NCBI GenBank assembly: GCA_030654075.1
Contig: JAURYB010000073.1
Coordinates: forward strand, 58,291 to 122,290
DNA length: 64,000 nt
Direction of reading: 5' to 3'
Source: Bacteroidales bacterium
GTDB lineage: Bacteria; Bacteroidota; Bacteroidia; Bacteroidales; UBA4417
Shown: in pieces, positions 1-8,112 of the stretch
Position numbering within the stretch: position 1 is the stretch's first letter
How the letters are laid out: each line of letters starts with the position of its first letter
Notes under the pieces: model-generated
Seen by the model: only the letters and a program-made list of their open reading frames with translations
Told to the model about the DNA's origin: nothing
Database searches by the model: none
Program-made: the position numbers and the translations under genes

Positions 1-64
1 GCATGACAGGGATCTTTCTGCCCGAAAACAGTTTTGTATTCCATTCGTTGTAAAGCTTTCTCAT
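1..64 (-). CDS. N-terminal fragment of a gene cut by the window edge
   Basis: An open frame starts at the ATG at 64-62 on the minus strand and runs off the left edge, giving about 21 residues beginning MRKLYNEWNTKLFSG. It starts 27 bases after the stop of the PqqD-like gene, so the two probably form one transcript. The fragment is too short to recognise. In related genomes standalone PqqD-like proteins are often followed by kinase- or nucleotidyltransferase-type genes, but nothing in these residues proves that. Confidence 0.45.
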   Translation of the reverse strand, partial: MRKLYNEWNTKLFSGRKIPVM

Positions 65-91
65 AGCACAAAGATATCAATTCAGGCGAGA

Positions 92-352
92 TCAATCCTG
101 TGGTATTTTTTCAATTAATTGATTATGCATCATGTAAACCAGGAGTTCCTGCAGGTGTTCTTCCATTGTTTCGCTATCGATATCAAATTCTGATAGAATA
201 AACTCCTCGATGTGCGCTTTGCTGTGGTTTTTCCTGGCTTTTTCGATAATCATCACCCCGAGCTCATTGGCCTGGAAGGATTCGCCGGTAAAAGTGTTTA
301 ACAGCACACTGGCATCGCAAATGGCTAAATTTTCTTTCATCTTGTTTTTCAT
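92..352 (-). CDS. PqqD-family peptide-binding protein
   Basis: This 86-residue protein fits the PqqD fold. It has an N-terminal strand pattern (DASVLLNTFTGESFQANELG) that recalls the 'D...l.n..tG..y.lN..g..i' signature, followed by a helical C-terminus with conserved leucines. PqqD-type proteins bind a precursor peptide and deliver it to a modifying enzyme; standalone copies of unknown role are common in Bacteroidota. No radical-SAM partner or precursor peptide is visible here, although the operon continues off the left edge. The start could also be the in-frame ATG four codons downstream. The family assignment is by pattern; the function is not inferred further. Confidence 0.65.
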   Translation of the reverse strand: MKNKMKENLAICDASVLLNTFTGESFQANELGVMIIEKARKNHSKAHIEEFILSEFDIDSETMEEHLQELLVYMMHNQLIEKIPQD

Positions 353-475
353 GATTTTCTGGAATTATTTTGTATCAATATGTTTTAAGTCCTGTTTTCT
401 CTTAGCTATTAATTATTCAAATTAATAAATTTTGCACGGCTGTGTTATCTCTAAGAAATACAGCTTCGCAGACTT

Positions 476-913
476 CTATTCCGTCTACACTTTTGAAGCA
501 GCCGATCCTAAATGGCATAAATTACTGGCTTCACAGATAACTGCCGACGAAATATTCTATACGGTTCCCACGGTTTCCGTTACACTTACATGGTTTCCGG
601 TACCGAAACTGATCGAATTGCTGGTATAATAATTACCGGTTCTATCCGAGGTTAGGGTTGCCAGTATTGTTCCTGTTCCATTGGAAGCAGATGTAAATTT
701 AATTGCTGCTCCTGAATAGACCGATGTCAGAGCCTGGCTGTAAACCGATCCGGCGGCTTTAAAAGAATGGCAGCCCAGGCAGTTTTTGCCGGTATTGTGG
801 CTCGAACTGCCTGTTAAACTACTGCCTTCTGTATCTGAATCTGATGAATTATCCCCGCAAGAAGTTAATACAGGCATAAAGTAAAAGGAGAGAACAAATG
901 GGCTATTCTTCAT
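476..913 (-). pseudogene. Decayed CxxCH (haem-motif) lipoprotein gene
   Basis: The intact part encodes 118 residues: a hydrophobic signal with a lipobox-like LTSC, a Ser/Thr/Asp-rich linker, then NCLGCHSF (one CxxCH motif) and a strand-rich domain. The frame is closed by TAG at 559-557. Reading through it continues in the same frame for 23 codons to a second TAG at 487-485 and a third at 478-476. The readthrough contains EASNLCH, which looks like a second CxxCH motif whose first cysteine has become serine. Similar small Bacteroidota proteins, recalled from memory, have a GACNSCH-like motif at this point and end shortly after. I infer a dead or dying gene rather than a short functional one. 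A truncated product carrying one haem site remains possible. Confidence 0.6.
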
Positions 914-1850
914 GTTTCGAATAGGGTTAGTTAATTTTACAAGTACTAATCCAGTCTGATTTATTGGGATTTCCGGCTACCGCAGGAACGCTGCAAAAGC
1001 AGTTCCTCTGAGGTGTTGAATATTTCGTTTACTGGGAGTAAAAACGGAGCCGATAGGATTTCTTTAAATAAATATCTGAAGCAAAAGTATTCCCGCTTAC
1101 ATCAAATGCAAAATGAAATAGATGAACGGCCTGATTTTCCGTTTAGAATCTGGAAATAAGCGGATGGTTTAAAAAATATTGATTGGATTGTTATATAATT
1201 CAAGCTATTCCGATTCGCTGCCCCTCTAAAATAAACCGACTCCTACTGATTGTCACAAGAATCAGAACGGCGGCATATTTATTGAAACAAAATTTTCGCC
1301 TTTGATTTAAGGTTCGGCACATCGGAATATTCTTCGATCAATGAAGTAAAATAAAGAATCATATGAAAATTTGCCAGATACACCTTAACGACTCTTTAAT
1401 ATTGGTTTTGGCTTTACGGGAGTTATAGGATAATCCGCCCCTGGTCATTGCATCAACAGCCAGGCTGTAGCTGACAGGACAAATCACTTTGGATAAAAAA
1501 AGGAATATAAAAGTATTGACCCAAACTCTTAGTATAAGAATGGTAAATTAATGGAACGAAAAAACCAGCACAAAAAGAACGCCCCGAACCAAGGCCAAAA
1601 CAAATAGTGGTTAATGTATACAACAGGAGGTTTTGTAGCAAGGGTTTCATCAGGAAGCCACGTTCCTGTATCTCCAAACCGCCTGTGGTAATGATGTTGC
1701 CGCATTAATCGTTTTAGCCATAAAAGGTTCCAATATATCCTGCAATTGCGAACTTTTGAGCATTATCATTTGGATAATCCGGATAAAATAAGAATTGGGG
1801 GTTATAATATTTATATTTTGTGCCCATTCCGGCTGCTATCAACCGGGGTA
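914..1850. other. Decayed intergenic stretch without a recognisable gene
   Basis: About 940 bases between two pseudogenes. Both strands carry only short open frames with no family resemblance. One plus-strand run near 1018-1160 stays open for about 44 codons and ends RPDFPFRIWK, but it has no start and matches nothing I know. The minus-strand frame at 1453-1677 likewise looks random. The stretch is probably the eroded remains of genes and of the IS element next to it. Confidence 0.5.
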
Positions 1851-1854
1851 AACA

Positions 1855-2216
1855 ATCCACTCGTGTTTTCCGTGCGTAAGTTTTTGCTTCTGGAAAAGAC
1901 TACAACTTCACGATGGAATACATCCATGATCAATGTGAGACAGTAGAACTTTCCAGGCATCTCATAATAGGTTCTGTTACTCACCAAAGCTGGATTGCAG
2001 ATGTAATCCCAAGCTCTTTTATCAAATTTGGGAATCGGGTCACGCCTCTGCTTTCGCTGGTTACACGGAAGTTCTTTGGCTTTTTAGCACGATAACCATG
2101 GTCAAAACAAAATATCTCAAACTTTACCCTCCCATACTTTGTGGATTAAGCTTGAAGTAAATCCTGCGAACGGACATACAGCGATGATCCTTCCTGATTT
2201 TGTTGACCGGCATAAG
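1855..2216 (-). pseudogene. Degenerate IS3-family transposase (OrfB) remnant
   Basis: Translating the minus strand in three successive frames gives a recognisable IS3 OrfB core. From about 2207 it reads VNKIRKDHRCMSVRRIYFKL; from about 2121, KFEIFCFDHGYRAKKPKNF and later RFPNLIKELGITSAIQLW; from 1984, VSNRTYYEMPGKFYCLTLIM, DVFHREVV and SKNLRTENT. This is the order of the OrfB helper region and the start of its DDE domain. The usual VSDITYY segment reads VSNRTYY, so the first catalytic Asp is lost. Frameshifts lie near 2122 and 1984, and the second half of the DDE domain (including its Glu) and OrfA cannot be found. The element is long dead. No terminal repeats were located. Confidence 0.7.
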
Positions 2217-2269
2217 GATTTACAGACAGACATCTGAACTTTAAAAATCAAACCACTTAAAAGCTGGCG

Positions 2270-3814
2270 TTATTCCTTTTCCCCAAACACAAACGCCTGG
2301 TAAACGTATATTTCCGCATCCTTATCTTTCCATCCGTCCCACCCGATGCCGGCTTTATCACGGGCGCAGTGACCCAGGAATTCTTCCAGACTCCAATGGG
2401 TTTCGGTGGCAACCTGTGGCAAAAACGTACCGCTTCGGCTGCCTTTTTTGATATAAATGCCATCAATGCCAAGCTGGACATTGTTCACATTGCTTAATTT
2501 TTGCATGGGTGATAGCACCGAAATCTCAATATTAATCTGTTCCAATTCCGATAGATTTACTGCATCAAAACGATAGTCTTGTGTAGCAGATGCGATTGCC
2601 ATTTGCTGAACAATCTTGTAAAGAGGTTTATCCGCTTCAAAGTGGCCGATACATCCGCAGAGTTCACCTGCTTTTTTTAATGTTACAAAAGCACCTGCTT
2701 TACTTAATAATGCATTTGATAAGGATTCGCTATCAACAGATGCGGTAAGGCTTTCCTGTAAGTAGGTCTTAATCGTATTCCTGGCAATCTGAAGAAGTTC
2801 TTTCTTGTCCGAATCTGTCAATGCCATTGTTCGCGATTTTTGTTGCAACACACTAAGAGCATAATATCCGACAACTCTATCCATTTCCCCGTATTGCGAA
2901 TCACCCGAATTTTTGTATAAAACCTGTTTGTATGCTATTCCTGACATTTCCTCGGTGAGATACATCAGTGATAGTACTGAAGGCCAGGAGCAACATCCTG
3001 TTGACAGGTTTTCGATTTTCTTGGTGGTGCAGTTCTCCACCGCGTTCAGGAATTTATCCGGATTGTTGGTAACAATGGCATCAGCAATCTGATGATCTGT
3101 AATAAAAGCATCCTTATATGCCGGATAATGTGAAAAATCGGTACTGATCACAAAAAGATTTTCAGGCGAAAAATAAGGTTTCAACGCTTTTGCTATTTGT
3201 TGACAGAGTAAAGGATCTTGTGTTCCCAAAAGTATTGGAACAATTTTAAAGTCTTTTTTTAGAAAAAATTGCAGAAAAGGAATCTGAACTTCAAGACTAT
3301 GTTCCGACTTATGATAGTGCGGATCGAACGATAAAACCTTGTTTTCTGTAGCCAGTTTCTGCGCAATTTCCAAATCGGTTTTAACGGCTCCAAGCGGAGT
3401 GGTATAATTTCCTATGCTATAAATGGATGCTCCAGCGAATGAATTGCGATGGCTGCTTCCCAGTATAAAAATGGTTTTATATTCCTTTTCAGAATCAAGC
3501 TGGCTGAAAGCGGCCGCGGCTACTTCACCCGAAAAAACATATCCCGCATGGGGCGAAATAATTGCCATCACTTCGCTGTCGGAAGTATGAGCAGGAGCCT
3601 TGGCAAAGCATAATTTTAACATTTGCTGAATCTCGGCAGGGTCGGAAGGATAAAAACTGCCGGCCACTGCCGGCTGACGATTTTGTAAAGTATCTGGAGT
3701 TTTCATGGTTATAGGCGGATTGGTATGCGATTGACAATTACTGAAAAAATACAATGCCAGCAGTACGGCCAGGAGGATGATTTTTGTATGAATGCATTGA
3801 GATCTCACGTTCAC
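2270..3814 (-). CDS. MEMO1-AMMECR1 fusion lipoprotein (AmmeMemoRadiSam proteins B and A)
   Basis: This 514-residue protein has a lipoprotein signal peptide (FFSNC, lipidated Cys about residue 27). A MEMO1-type domain follows at about 47-330, with ISPHAGY, LGSSHR, HSLEVQIPFL, TDFSHY and STGCCSW. The His and Cys residues in these motifs are where MEMO proteins bind metal. An AMMECR1 domain occupies about 335-510, with LCGCIGHFEA and GIDGIYIKKG. In the AmmeMemoRadiSam system the two domains are encoded as proteins B and A beside a radical-SAM enzyme. Here they are fused and, unusually, apparently exported, and no radical-SAM gene lies in the window. The biochemical reaction is not established for bacterial members. 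Its upstream region holds the heptamer array. Confidence 0.85.
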   Translation of the reverse strand: MNVRSQCIHTKIILLAVLLALYFFSNCQSHTNPPITMKTPDTLQNRQPAVAGSFYPSDPAEIQQMLKLCFAKAPAHTSDSEVMAIISPHAGYVFSGEVAAAAFSQLDSEKEYKTIFILGSSHRNSFAGASIYSIGNYTTPLGAVKTDLEIAQKLATENKVLSFDPHYHKSEHSLEVQIPFLQFFLKKDFKIVPILLGTQDPLLCQQIAKALKPYFSPENLFVISTDFSHYPAYKDAFITDHQIADAIVTNNPDKFLNAVENCTTKKIENLSTGCCSWPSVLSLMYLTEEMSGIAYKQVLYKNSGDSQYGEMDRVVGYYALSVLQQKSRTMALTDSDKKELLQIARNTIKTYLQESLTASVDSESLSNALLSKAGAFVTLKKAGELCGCIGHFEADKPLYKIVQQMAIASATQDYRFDAVNLSELEQINIEISVLSPMQKLSNVNNVQLGIDGIYIKKGSRSGTFLPQVATETHWSLEEFLGHCARDKAGIGWDGWKDKDAEIYVYQAFVFGEKE

Positions 3815-3941
3815 AAGATTTATTCAGCACTATAAAAGTACAAATTTTTATAAAAAATAGCAAGAAGTTTCATTATGTCAAACCAGAATGCATTACAGTA
3901 TTTGGATTTTAGGCAAATTAAAGGAATTGTAATAAAGGGTC

Positions 3942-4025
3942 GGAAGTCAGAAGTCGGAAGTCGGAAGTCGGAAGTCAGAAGTCGGAAGTCAGAAGTCGGA
4001 AGTCGGAAGTCGGAAGTCAGAAGTG
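3942..4025 (+). repeat. Heptamer array, 12 units of GGAAGTC/AGAAGTC
   Basis: Twelve consecutive 7-bp units, GGAAGTC alternating irregularly with AGAAGTC, stay in exact phase over 84 bp; the last unit ends in G. The array lies between the divergently oriented MEMO-AMMECR1 and mnmA genes. A shorter array of the same motif in the opposite orientation follows at 4153-4180, so single strands could fold back on each other. The gene-free interval 3815-4223 contains only these arrays and the mnmA promoter. Confidence 0.9.
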
Positions 4026-4152
4026 GGATAGTCTATACTTAAAAGGGAAGTTTGTCGTGCACTAAAAAAAGAAATATATGTGAATCAGAAACCTGTTTCA
4101 AAAAGTGATTGCCAAGTTGAAATAACAATGGATAGAGCATTTTGCTGAATAT

Positions 4153-4180
4153 ACTTCTGACTTCTGACTTCCGACTTCCG
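4153..4180 (-). repeat. Inverted partner heptamer array, 4 units
   Basis: Four 7-bp units (ACTTCTG, ACTTCTG, ACTTCCG, ACTTCCG) are the reverse complement of the motif in the 12-unit array at 3942-4025, separated from it by about 127 bp. They end about 40 bp before the mnmA -7 box. A TTG-initiated frame runs through the array into mnmA, but its translation here would simply be the repeat, so I do not count it as coding. Confidence 0.85.
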
Positions 4181-4223
4181 ACCCCGGAAATATATTGGCA
4201 GAACTACATTCTCGGAAAAGTAC

Positions 4224-4231
4224 TATTTTTG
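4224..4231 (+). promoter_or_regulatory. mnmA promoter -7 box (TATTTTTG)
   Basis: TATTTTTG matches the Bacteroidota housekeeping -7 consensus TAnnTTTG exactly. No convincing TTTG -33 box lies at the usual 19-21 bp. The site falls inside the longer open frame of mnmA and therefore favours the downstream TTG start at 4253. Confidence 0.55.
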
Positions 4232-4252
4232 CAGCCTAACAATAAGTATCCA

Positions 4253-5317
4253 TTGAATATAGCAGCATTAGTTTCGGGAGGCGTTGACAGCTCGGTTACC
4301 CTGCATCTGTTGAAAGAGCAGGGCTACGAACCGGTAATCTTTTACATCCAGATCGGGATGAAAGACGAAGAGGGTTTTATGGACTGTTCTTCCGAAGAAG
4401 ATATCGAACTCACAACCTGGCTTGCCAAGTATTACGGACTCAAAATGGAAGTTGTTCCTTTGCATAAAGAATATTGGGACAATGTGATGGATTACGCGCT
4501 GGATGCTGTCCGCAAAGGGCTAACACCAAATCCCGATGTGATGTGCAACCGGCTTATTAAATTCGGTGAGTTCGAAAAATACTGGGGCAAGGATTTTGAT
4601 AAAATTTCGACCGGGCATTATGCAAATACTATTATTGAAGATGGTAAAACATGGCTAGCCACAGCCAAAGATCCGATAAAAGACCAGACCGATTTCCTCG
4701 CCCAGATCACTTACCAGCAGGTGAGCAAACTTCTGTTCCCGATCGGAAAACTTATGAAAAGCGAAGTCCGCGCCATTGCCCACAAACAGAACATGCCCAG
4801 CGCCCACCGCCGCGACAGCCAGGGGATATGTTTCCTGGGAAAGGTAAATTATGTTGATTTTCTGCGTAAATACATTGGCGAAAAGGAAGGAAAAATTGTT
4901 GAACTTGAAACCGGTAAAATACTTGGAAAACATAAAGGGTACTGGTTTCATACCATTGGTCAGCGCAAAGGACTTAACCTGGGTGGCGGACCGTGGTTCG
5001 TGGTGAAAAAAGATTCAATCGAAAATACCATTTTTGTTTCCAACGGCTATGATCCTATTTCGCAATACCAGGATGTGATTGGATTGACTGACTTTCATTT
5101 TATCAGTGGAAATCCCTGGCAGGACGATACTGTGGAACATGAAATCACCTTTAAAATCCGCCATACACCTGACTTTACAAAAGGAATTCTGAAAAAGGAA
5201 GGGGGAAATTATATTCTTCAATCATCAGTTCCTGTATCAGGAGTGGCAGCAGGGCAATTTGGTGTGGTTTATGATAAAGACTCGCGGATTTGCTTTGGAA
5301 GCGGGGTGATAGAATAA
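4253..5317 (+). CDS. mnmA: tRNA-specific 2-thiouridylase MnmA
   Basis: MnmA adenylates U34 of Lys, Glu and Gln tRNAs and installs sulfur, giving 2-thiouridine in the wobble position. The PP-loop SGGVDSS lies at the extreme N-terminus, as usual. The two active-site cysteines are visible in [12 protein letters not shown] and QGICFLGK, and the C-terminal barrel domain ends in [13 protein letters not shown]. The open frame extends back to a TTG at 4142, but that extension is heptamer repeat plus a -7 box. The TTG at 4253 gives a normal 354-residue protein starting (M)NIAALVSGG, with a leader of only about 20 nt. The next gene is gldH. Confidence 0.9.
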   Translation: MNIAALVSGGVDSSVTLHLLKEQGYEPVIFYIQIGMKDEEGFMDCSSEEDIELTTWLAKYYGLKMEVVPLHKEYWDNVMDYALDAVRKGLTPNPDVMCNRLIKFGEFEKYWGKDFDKISTGHYANTIIEDGKTWLATAKDPIKDQTDFLAQITYQQVSKLLFPIGKLMKSEVRAIAHKQNMPSAHRRDSQGICFLGKVNYVDFLRKYIGEKEGKIVELETGKILGKHKGYWFHTIGQRKGLNLGGGPWFVVKKDSIENTIFVSNGYDPISQYQDVIGLTDFHFISGNPWQDDTVEHEITFKIRHTPDFTKGILKKEGGNYILQSSVPVSGVAAGQFGVVYDKDSRICFGSGVIE

Positions 5318-5320
5318 GAA

Positions 5321-5402
5321 GTTCCGGGTTCAGCGTTCCTGGTTCCGGCCCTCAACACCTTGCTCATTTATCCCCCGGCACCCTGAACACGGCTCCGGCA
5401 CC
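5321..5402. repeat. Inverted pair of GTTCCGG-type heptamer runs
   Basis: Just after the mnmA stop, four in-phase 7-mers (GTTCCGG, GTTCAGC, GTTCCTG, GTTCCGG) occupy 5321-5348. At 5375-5402, four more 7-mers in the opposite orientation follow (CCGGCAC, CCTGAAC, ACGGCTC, CGGCACC). The arrangement copies the one around 4.0 kb but with a different motif. It fills the mnmA-gldH gap and could fold as a hairpin that ends mnmA transcription; there is no T-run. Confidence 0.7.
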
Positions 5403-5437
5403 ATATATAGTATTATACGCAACTTTAGGAATACCCG

Positions 5438-5920
5438 ATGAAAAACTCAAAGCTACCTCTCAGTCTGATTCTTATCTTAACATTGGCTATTGCCTTTATT
5501 TCCTGTAGCAAAAACAGTGGTCCGGTGTATGAAAAGTACCTGAAATTGACGAATTCCACCTGGGATCGGTTTGATGTTAAACAAATTGAAATACCTGTAA
5601 ATGAGGAAGCTGTAAGCTGCGATATTACATTGATTGTCCGGTGTACCGAACAGTTTCAATCGGATAAAATTCCGTTTTATGTGATTTTAACTTCTCCGAA
5701 AGGCGAGGAGAGTATACGTGAAATATCAATTCCGGTTCGTGAAAATGGTAAACTGATAGCAGAGCCGAAAGAATCAAAAGCTGAATCCCGCCTGATTCTG
5801 TGGAAGAACTTTAGCATGGCCGATAAAGGGAAATACAAGATCACCATTGAAAATCTGATTCCCAAAATTCAAACAGAAGGAATTGGTGAGATTGGGATTG
5901 TGGTGACGAAGGCGAAATAA
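5438..5920 (+). CDS. gldH: Gliding motility lipoprotein GldH
   Basis: This 160-residue lipoprotein (lipobox AFISC, Cys 23) matches the GldH family from end to end. It has the N-terminal YEKYLKLTNSTWDRFD segment, a central FYVILTSPKGEESIREISIPV strand region, and the characteristic C-terminus KYKITIENLIPKIQTEGIGEIGIVV. GldH is needed for gliding in flavobacteria, and homologues are widespread in non-gliding Bacteroidota, where it probably works at the outer membrane alongside T9SS components. It follows mnmA after a 120-bp repeat-filled gap. The family call is firm; motility of this organism is not implied. Confidence 0.85.
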   Translation: MKNSKLPLSLILILTLAIAFISCSKNSGPVYEKYLKLTNSTWDRFDVKQIEIPVNEEAVSCDITLIVRCTEQFQSDKIPFYVILTSPKGEESIREISIPVRENGKLIAEPKESKAESRLILWKNFSMADKGKYKITIENLIPKIQTEGIGEIGIVVTKAK

Positions 5921-6053
5921 GTAAATCATAAATGTTTCCACGAGTCAACTAAATAGAGGTTCTTCAACAGGCACTTTCAGAACTTAAATACTTCCAATCG
6001 TGGCTAAGTTCCTGTTTAACAAGTATTAACTTTTATCAAGGCCGATTTACCTC

Positions 6054-6061
6054 TATTTTTG
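6054..6061 (+). promoter_or_regulatory. -7 box (TATTTTTG) before the regulatory-domain protein gene
   Basis: TATTTTTG fits TAnnTTTG and lies about 19 bases before the ATG at 6080. It overlaps the alternative upstream TTG start and therefore supports the ATG. The leader would be very short. Confidence 0.5.
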
Positions 6062-6079
6062 CAACTTATACCTGTTCGT

Positions 6080-6904
6080 ATGCAACGCGGTTTACTGCTT
6101 ATTTTTCTTTTACTGTTCTCATTCCTGAATGGGAAGGCACAGGTTGCTGAAACCCGTGTCCCAGTTTCAGTAGAAGGATTTATTACAAATCCACAGGGCA
6201 AATCTATTGAAAATGTGCATATTGTAAATGTATCCGGGAACAAGGGGGCAACCAGCAACTGGCAGGGACAGTTCCAGATTAATACATATCCCGGCGATAC
6301 GCTGCGGGTTACCTGTGTTGGATATATTCCCTTTAAATATCATATTCCTGTCAACAGGCAATCTCCGATAATTCCATTACATATTATTATGAAGTCCGAT
6401 ACCATTATGATAACGGGTGTTGAGATTTTCCCCTGGCCCGCTGATGCTCAGGCATTGAAGGAAGCAGTGCTTGCCATGGAGGATCAAACACCTAAAACTA
6501 CTGATCTCAGGCTTAACGATCCTAAATTTTACAATATGCCTCTTCCCGCCGGTGGTATGCCTCCGAGCCGCAGCACTCCGGGATTGGCCAATCCTGGTTT
6601 AACCCTTACCATTCCCGGACCGATTACGGCTTTATACGATGCATTCAGCAAAGAAGGTAAGAGCAGACGAAAACTGGAGACGCTGGTAAGCCAGGATCAG
6701 AAAAAGGTAGTGGCAGCCCGACGATATAATGCAGAAGTTGTAAAACAGGTAACTTCGTTCAGATCGGATAAGGATATACAGGATTTTATGTTGTATTGTA
6801 ATCTTTCCGTCGATTTTATTGTCAGTTCAACGGAATATGATCTGTATAAGGCGATTAATGAATGCCTGCTTGCATATAATGCGGAGAAGAAGGAGAAGAT
6901 TTAA
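6080..6904 (+). CDS. Secreted carboxypeptidase-regulatory-like domain protein
   Basis: Starting at the ATG at 6080 the protein has 274 residues, with a clean signal peptide (MQRGLLLIFLLLFSFLNGKAQ). A single CarboxypepD_reg-like beta-sandwich follows at about 30-110: EGFITNPQGKSIENVHIVN, then TYPGDTLRVTCVGYIPF. That domain also begins SusC-type receptors, but no plug or barrel follows. The remainder is a charged, partly proline-rich helical region with no recognised family. Proteins of this plan are common, uncharacterised periplasmic or surface proteins of Bacteroidota. A -7 box directly upstream fixes the start. Confidence 0.7.
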   Translation: MQRGLLLIFLLLFSFLNGKAQVAETRVPVSVEGFITNPQGKSIENVHIVNVSGNKGATSNWQGQFQINTYPGDTLRVTCVGYIPFKYHIPVNRQSPIIPLHIIMKSDTIMITGVEIFPWPADAQALKEAVLAMEDQTPKTTDLRLNDPKFYNMPLPAGGMPPSRSTPGLANPGLTLTIPGPITALYDAFSKEGKSRRKLETLVSQDQKKVVAARRYNAEVVKQVTSFRSDKDIQDFMLYCNLSVDFIVSSTEYDLYKAINECLLAYNAEKKEKI

Positions 6905-6938
6905 GTAACCGTTTAATTTTGGATTTCTACAAACAGAA

Positions 6939-6967
6939 GGGGCGAAGGGCGACAAGGCGAGGGGAGA
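6939..6967 (+). repeat. Short G-rich heptamer-like run
   Basis: GGGGCGA, AGGGCGA, an 8-base CAAGGCGA and GGGGAGA follow one another between the convergent regulatory-domain gene and ribF. It is a four-unit member of the same class of 7-bp-period intergenic repeats. Similar G-rich runs recur at 57718 and 63150. Confidence 0.5.
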
Positions 6968-7036
6968 AAGAGCATTGTTACCTGGTACTGTTATAAAATT
7001 GAAAAAGTCTACTTTTTACCGACATTTAAAAATTGA

Positions 7037-7966
7037 CTAAAAGTCTTCCAATATCTTTCCTGCAGTAATTTTATCGCTTGCCAGCTGAAGCTGAAGATCA
7101 CCCAGGCTTGCGAATCTTTTCTCATCACGAATCCGTTCGATAAACGTAAGCGTTAGTTCCTTCCCATATAAATCCTGGTTAAAATCGAAAATATTGGCTT
7201 CAATAGTCAGGCGATCGGCATCGATAGTGGGCCGGTAACCAATATTGGTCATTGCATTAAAAACAGCATCATCAATTTTAACCTGTGTTGCATAAACACC
7301 CTGGCCCGGTACTAGTTTGTGACTATAAGTAAGCTTCAGATTTGCTGTTGGAAAACCGATATTCCGCCCGATTTTATTTCCGGCAACTACAACACCGGTC
7401 ATTTCATACGCGTAGCCAAGCATGGTTGCCGCAAGTTTCACATCCCCGTCGAGCAAAGCGCGCCTTACTATTGATGAGCTTACTGTATGTTCGGCAACCA
7501 GCACCATCGGCAATTCATCCACGGTAAAACCAAATTCCTTGCCCATTTTGCTAAGCATATCAAAATCACCCTGCCTGTTCTGCCCAAAAAAATGATCATA
7601 ACCGGTAATCACATGGCTGACTTTTATCTGGTCAACCAGGATATTTTTTATAAAATCGTGGGGAGTGATCTTCGAAAATGCAAGGTCGAAAGGTATTACC
7701 AGTACAACATCTACACCGGCTAATTCGAAACGCTTGAGTTTTTCATCCAGTGTCTGCAGCAGGCGCACTTCAGCGTTATGCGGCAGCACTAATTTGGGAT
7801 GTGGATCAAAAGTGATTATAACAGACTCGCATTTCTTTTCTTTTGCAACTGCCAGTAAGCGGCTGATTATCTCCAGGTGGCCGCGATGAACACCATCAAA
7901 TACACCTACCGTTGCCACCGGGTTACAGTGGGATTTAAATTCAGATATCTGACGGTAGATTCGCAT
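7037..7966 (-). CDS. ribF: Bifunctional riboflavin kinase/FAD synthetase RibF
   Basis: RibF phosphorylates riboflavin to FMN and adenylates it to FAD. The N-terminal nucleotidyltransferase domain shows GVFDGVHRGH (HxGH-type nucleotide motif) at about residues 20-29 and ITFDPHPKLVL. The C-terminal riboflavin-kinase domain carries KIGRNIGFPTANL and YGKELTLTFIERIRDEKRF. The open frame extends 21 residues upstream, but that part is translated intergenic repeat. The ATG at 7966 (MRIYRQISEF) gives the usual 309 residues. It is transcribed toward the regulatory-domain gene and away from a repeat-rich gap. Confidence 0.93.
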   Translation of the reverse strand: MRIYRQISEFKSHCNPVATVGVFDGVHRGHLEIISRLLAVAKEKKCESVIITFDPHPKLVLPHNAEVRLLQTLDEKLKRFELAGVDVVLVIPFDLAFSKITPHDFIKNILVDQIKVSHVITGYDHFFGQNRQGDFDMLSKMGKEFGFTVDELPMVLVAEHTVSSSIVRRALLDGDVKLAATMLGYAYEMTGVVVAGNKIGRNIGFPTANLKLTYSHKLVPGQGVYATQVKIDDAVFNAMTNIGYRPTIDADRLTIEANIFDFNQDLYGKELTLTFIERIRDEKRFASLGDLQLQLASDKITAGKILEDF

Positions 7967-8007
7967 TGTGGAGAGTAAGTTAAAGTGGGGCGAGATAAAA
8001 CTGTATA

Positions 8008-8071
8008 AATTCCAGGCTCCAAATTCCAAGTCTCAAATTCCAAGGTTAGAAATTCCAACCTTGAAATTGAG
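8008..8071 (-). repeat. AATTCCA heptamer run (left arm of an inverted pair)
   Basis: Seven-base units AATTCCA, GGCTCCA, AATTCCA, AGTCTCA, AATTCCA, AGGTTAG, then after a one-base slip AATTCCA, ACCTTGA, AATTGAG. The run is the reverse-strand counterpart of the TGGAATT run at 8113-8175, about 40 bp away, so the two can pair. It lies between asd and ribF, both on the minus strand. Confidence 0.8.
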
Positions 8072-8112
8072 ATTCACGTTATTTTTTTTCTTGAGATTTA
8101 GACTTTTTATTT

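Noticed and set aside
1453..1677. Minus-strand 74-codon frame in the decayed region
   Set aside because: No start context or family resemblance; lies within eroded sequence next to the IS3 remnant.
4142..4252. N-terminal extension of MnmA from the TTG at 4142
   Set aside because: It translates the heptamer array and a -7 box, and MnmA proteins begin just before SGGVDSS.
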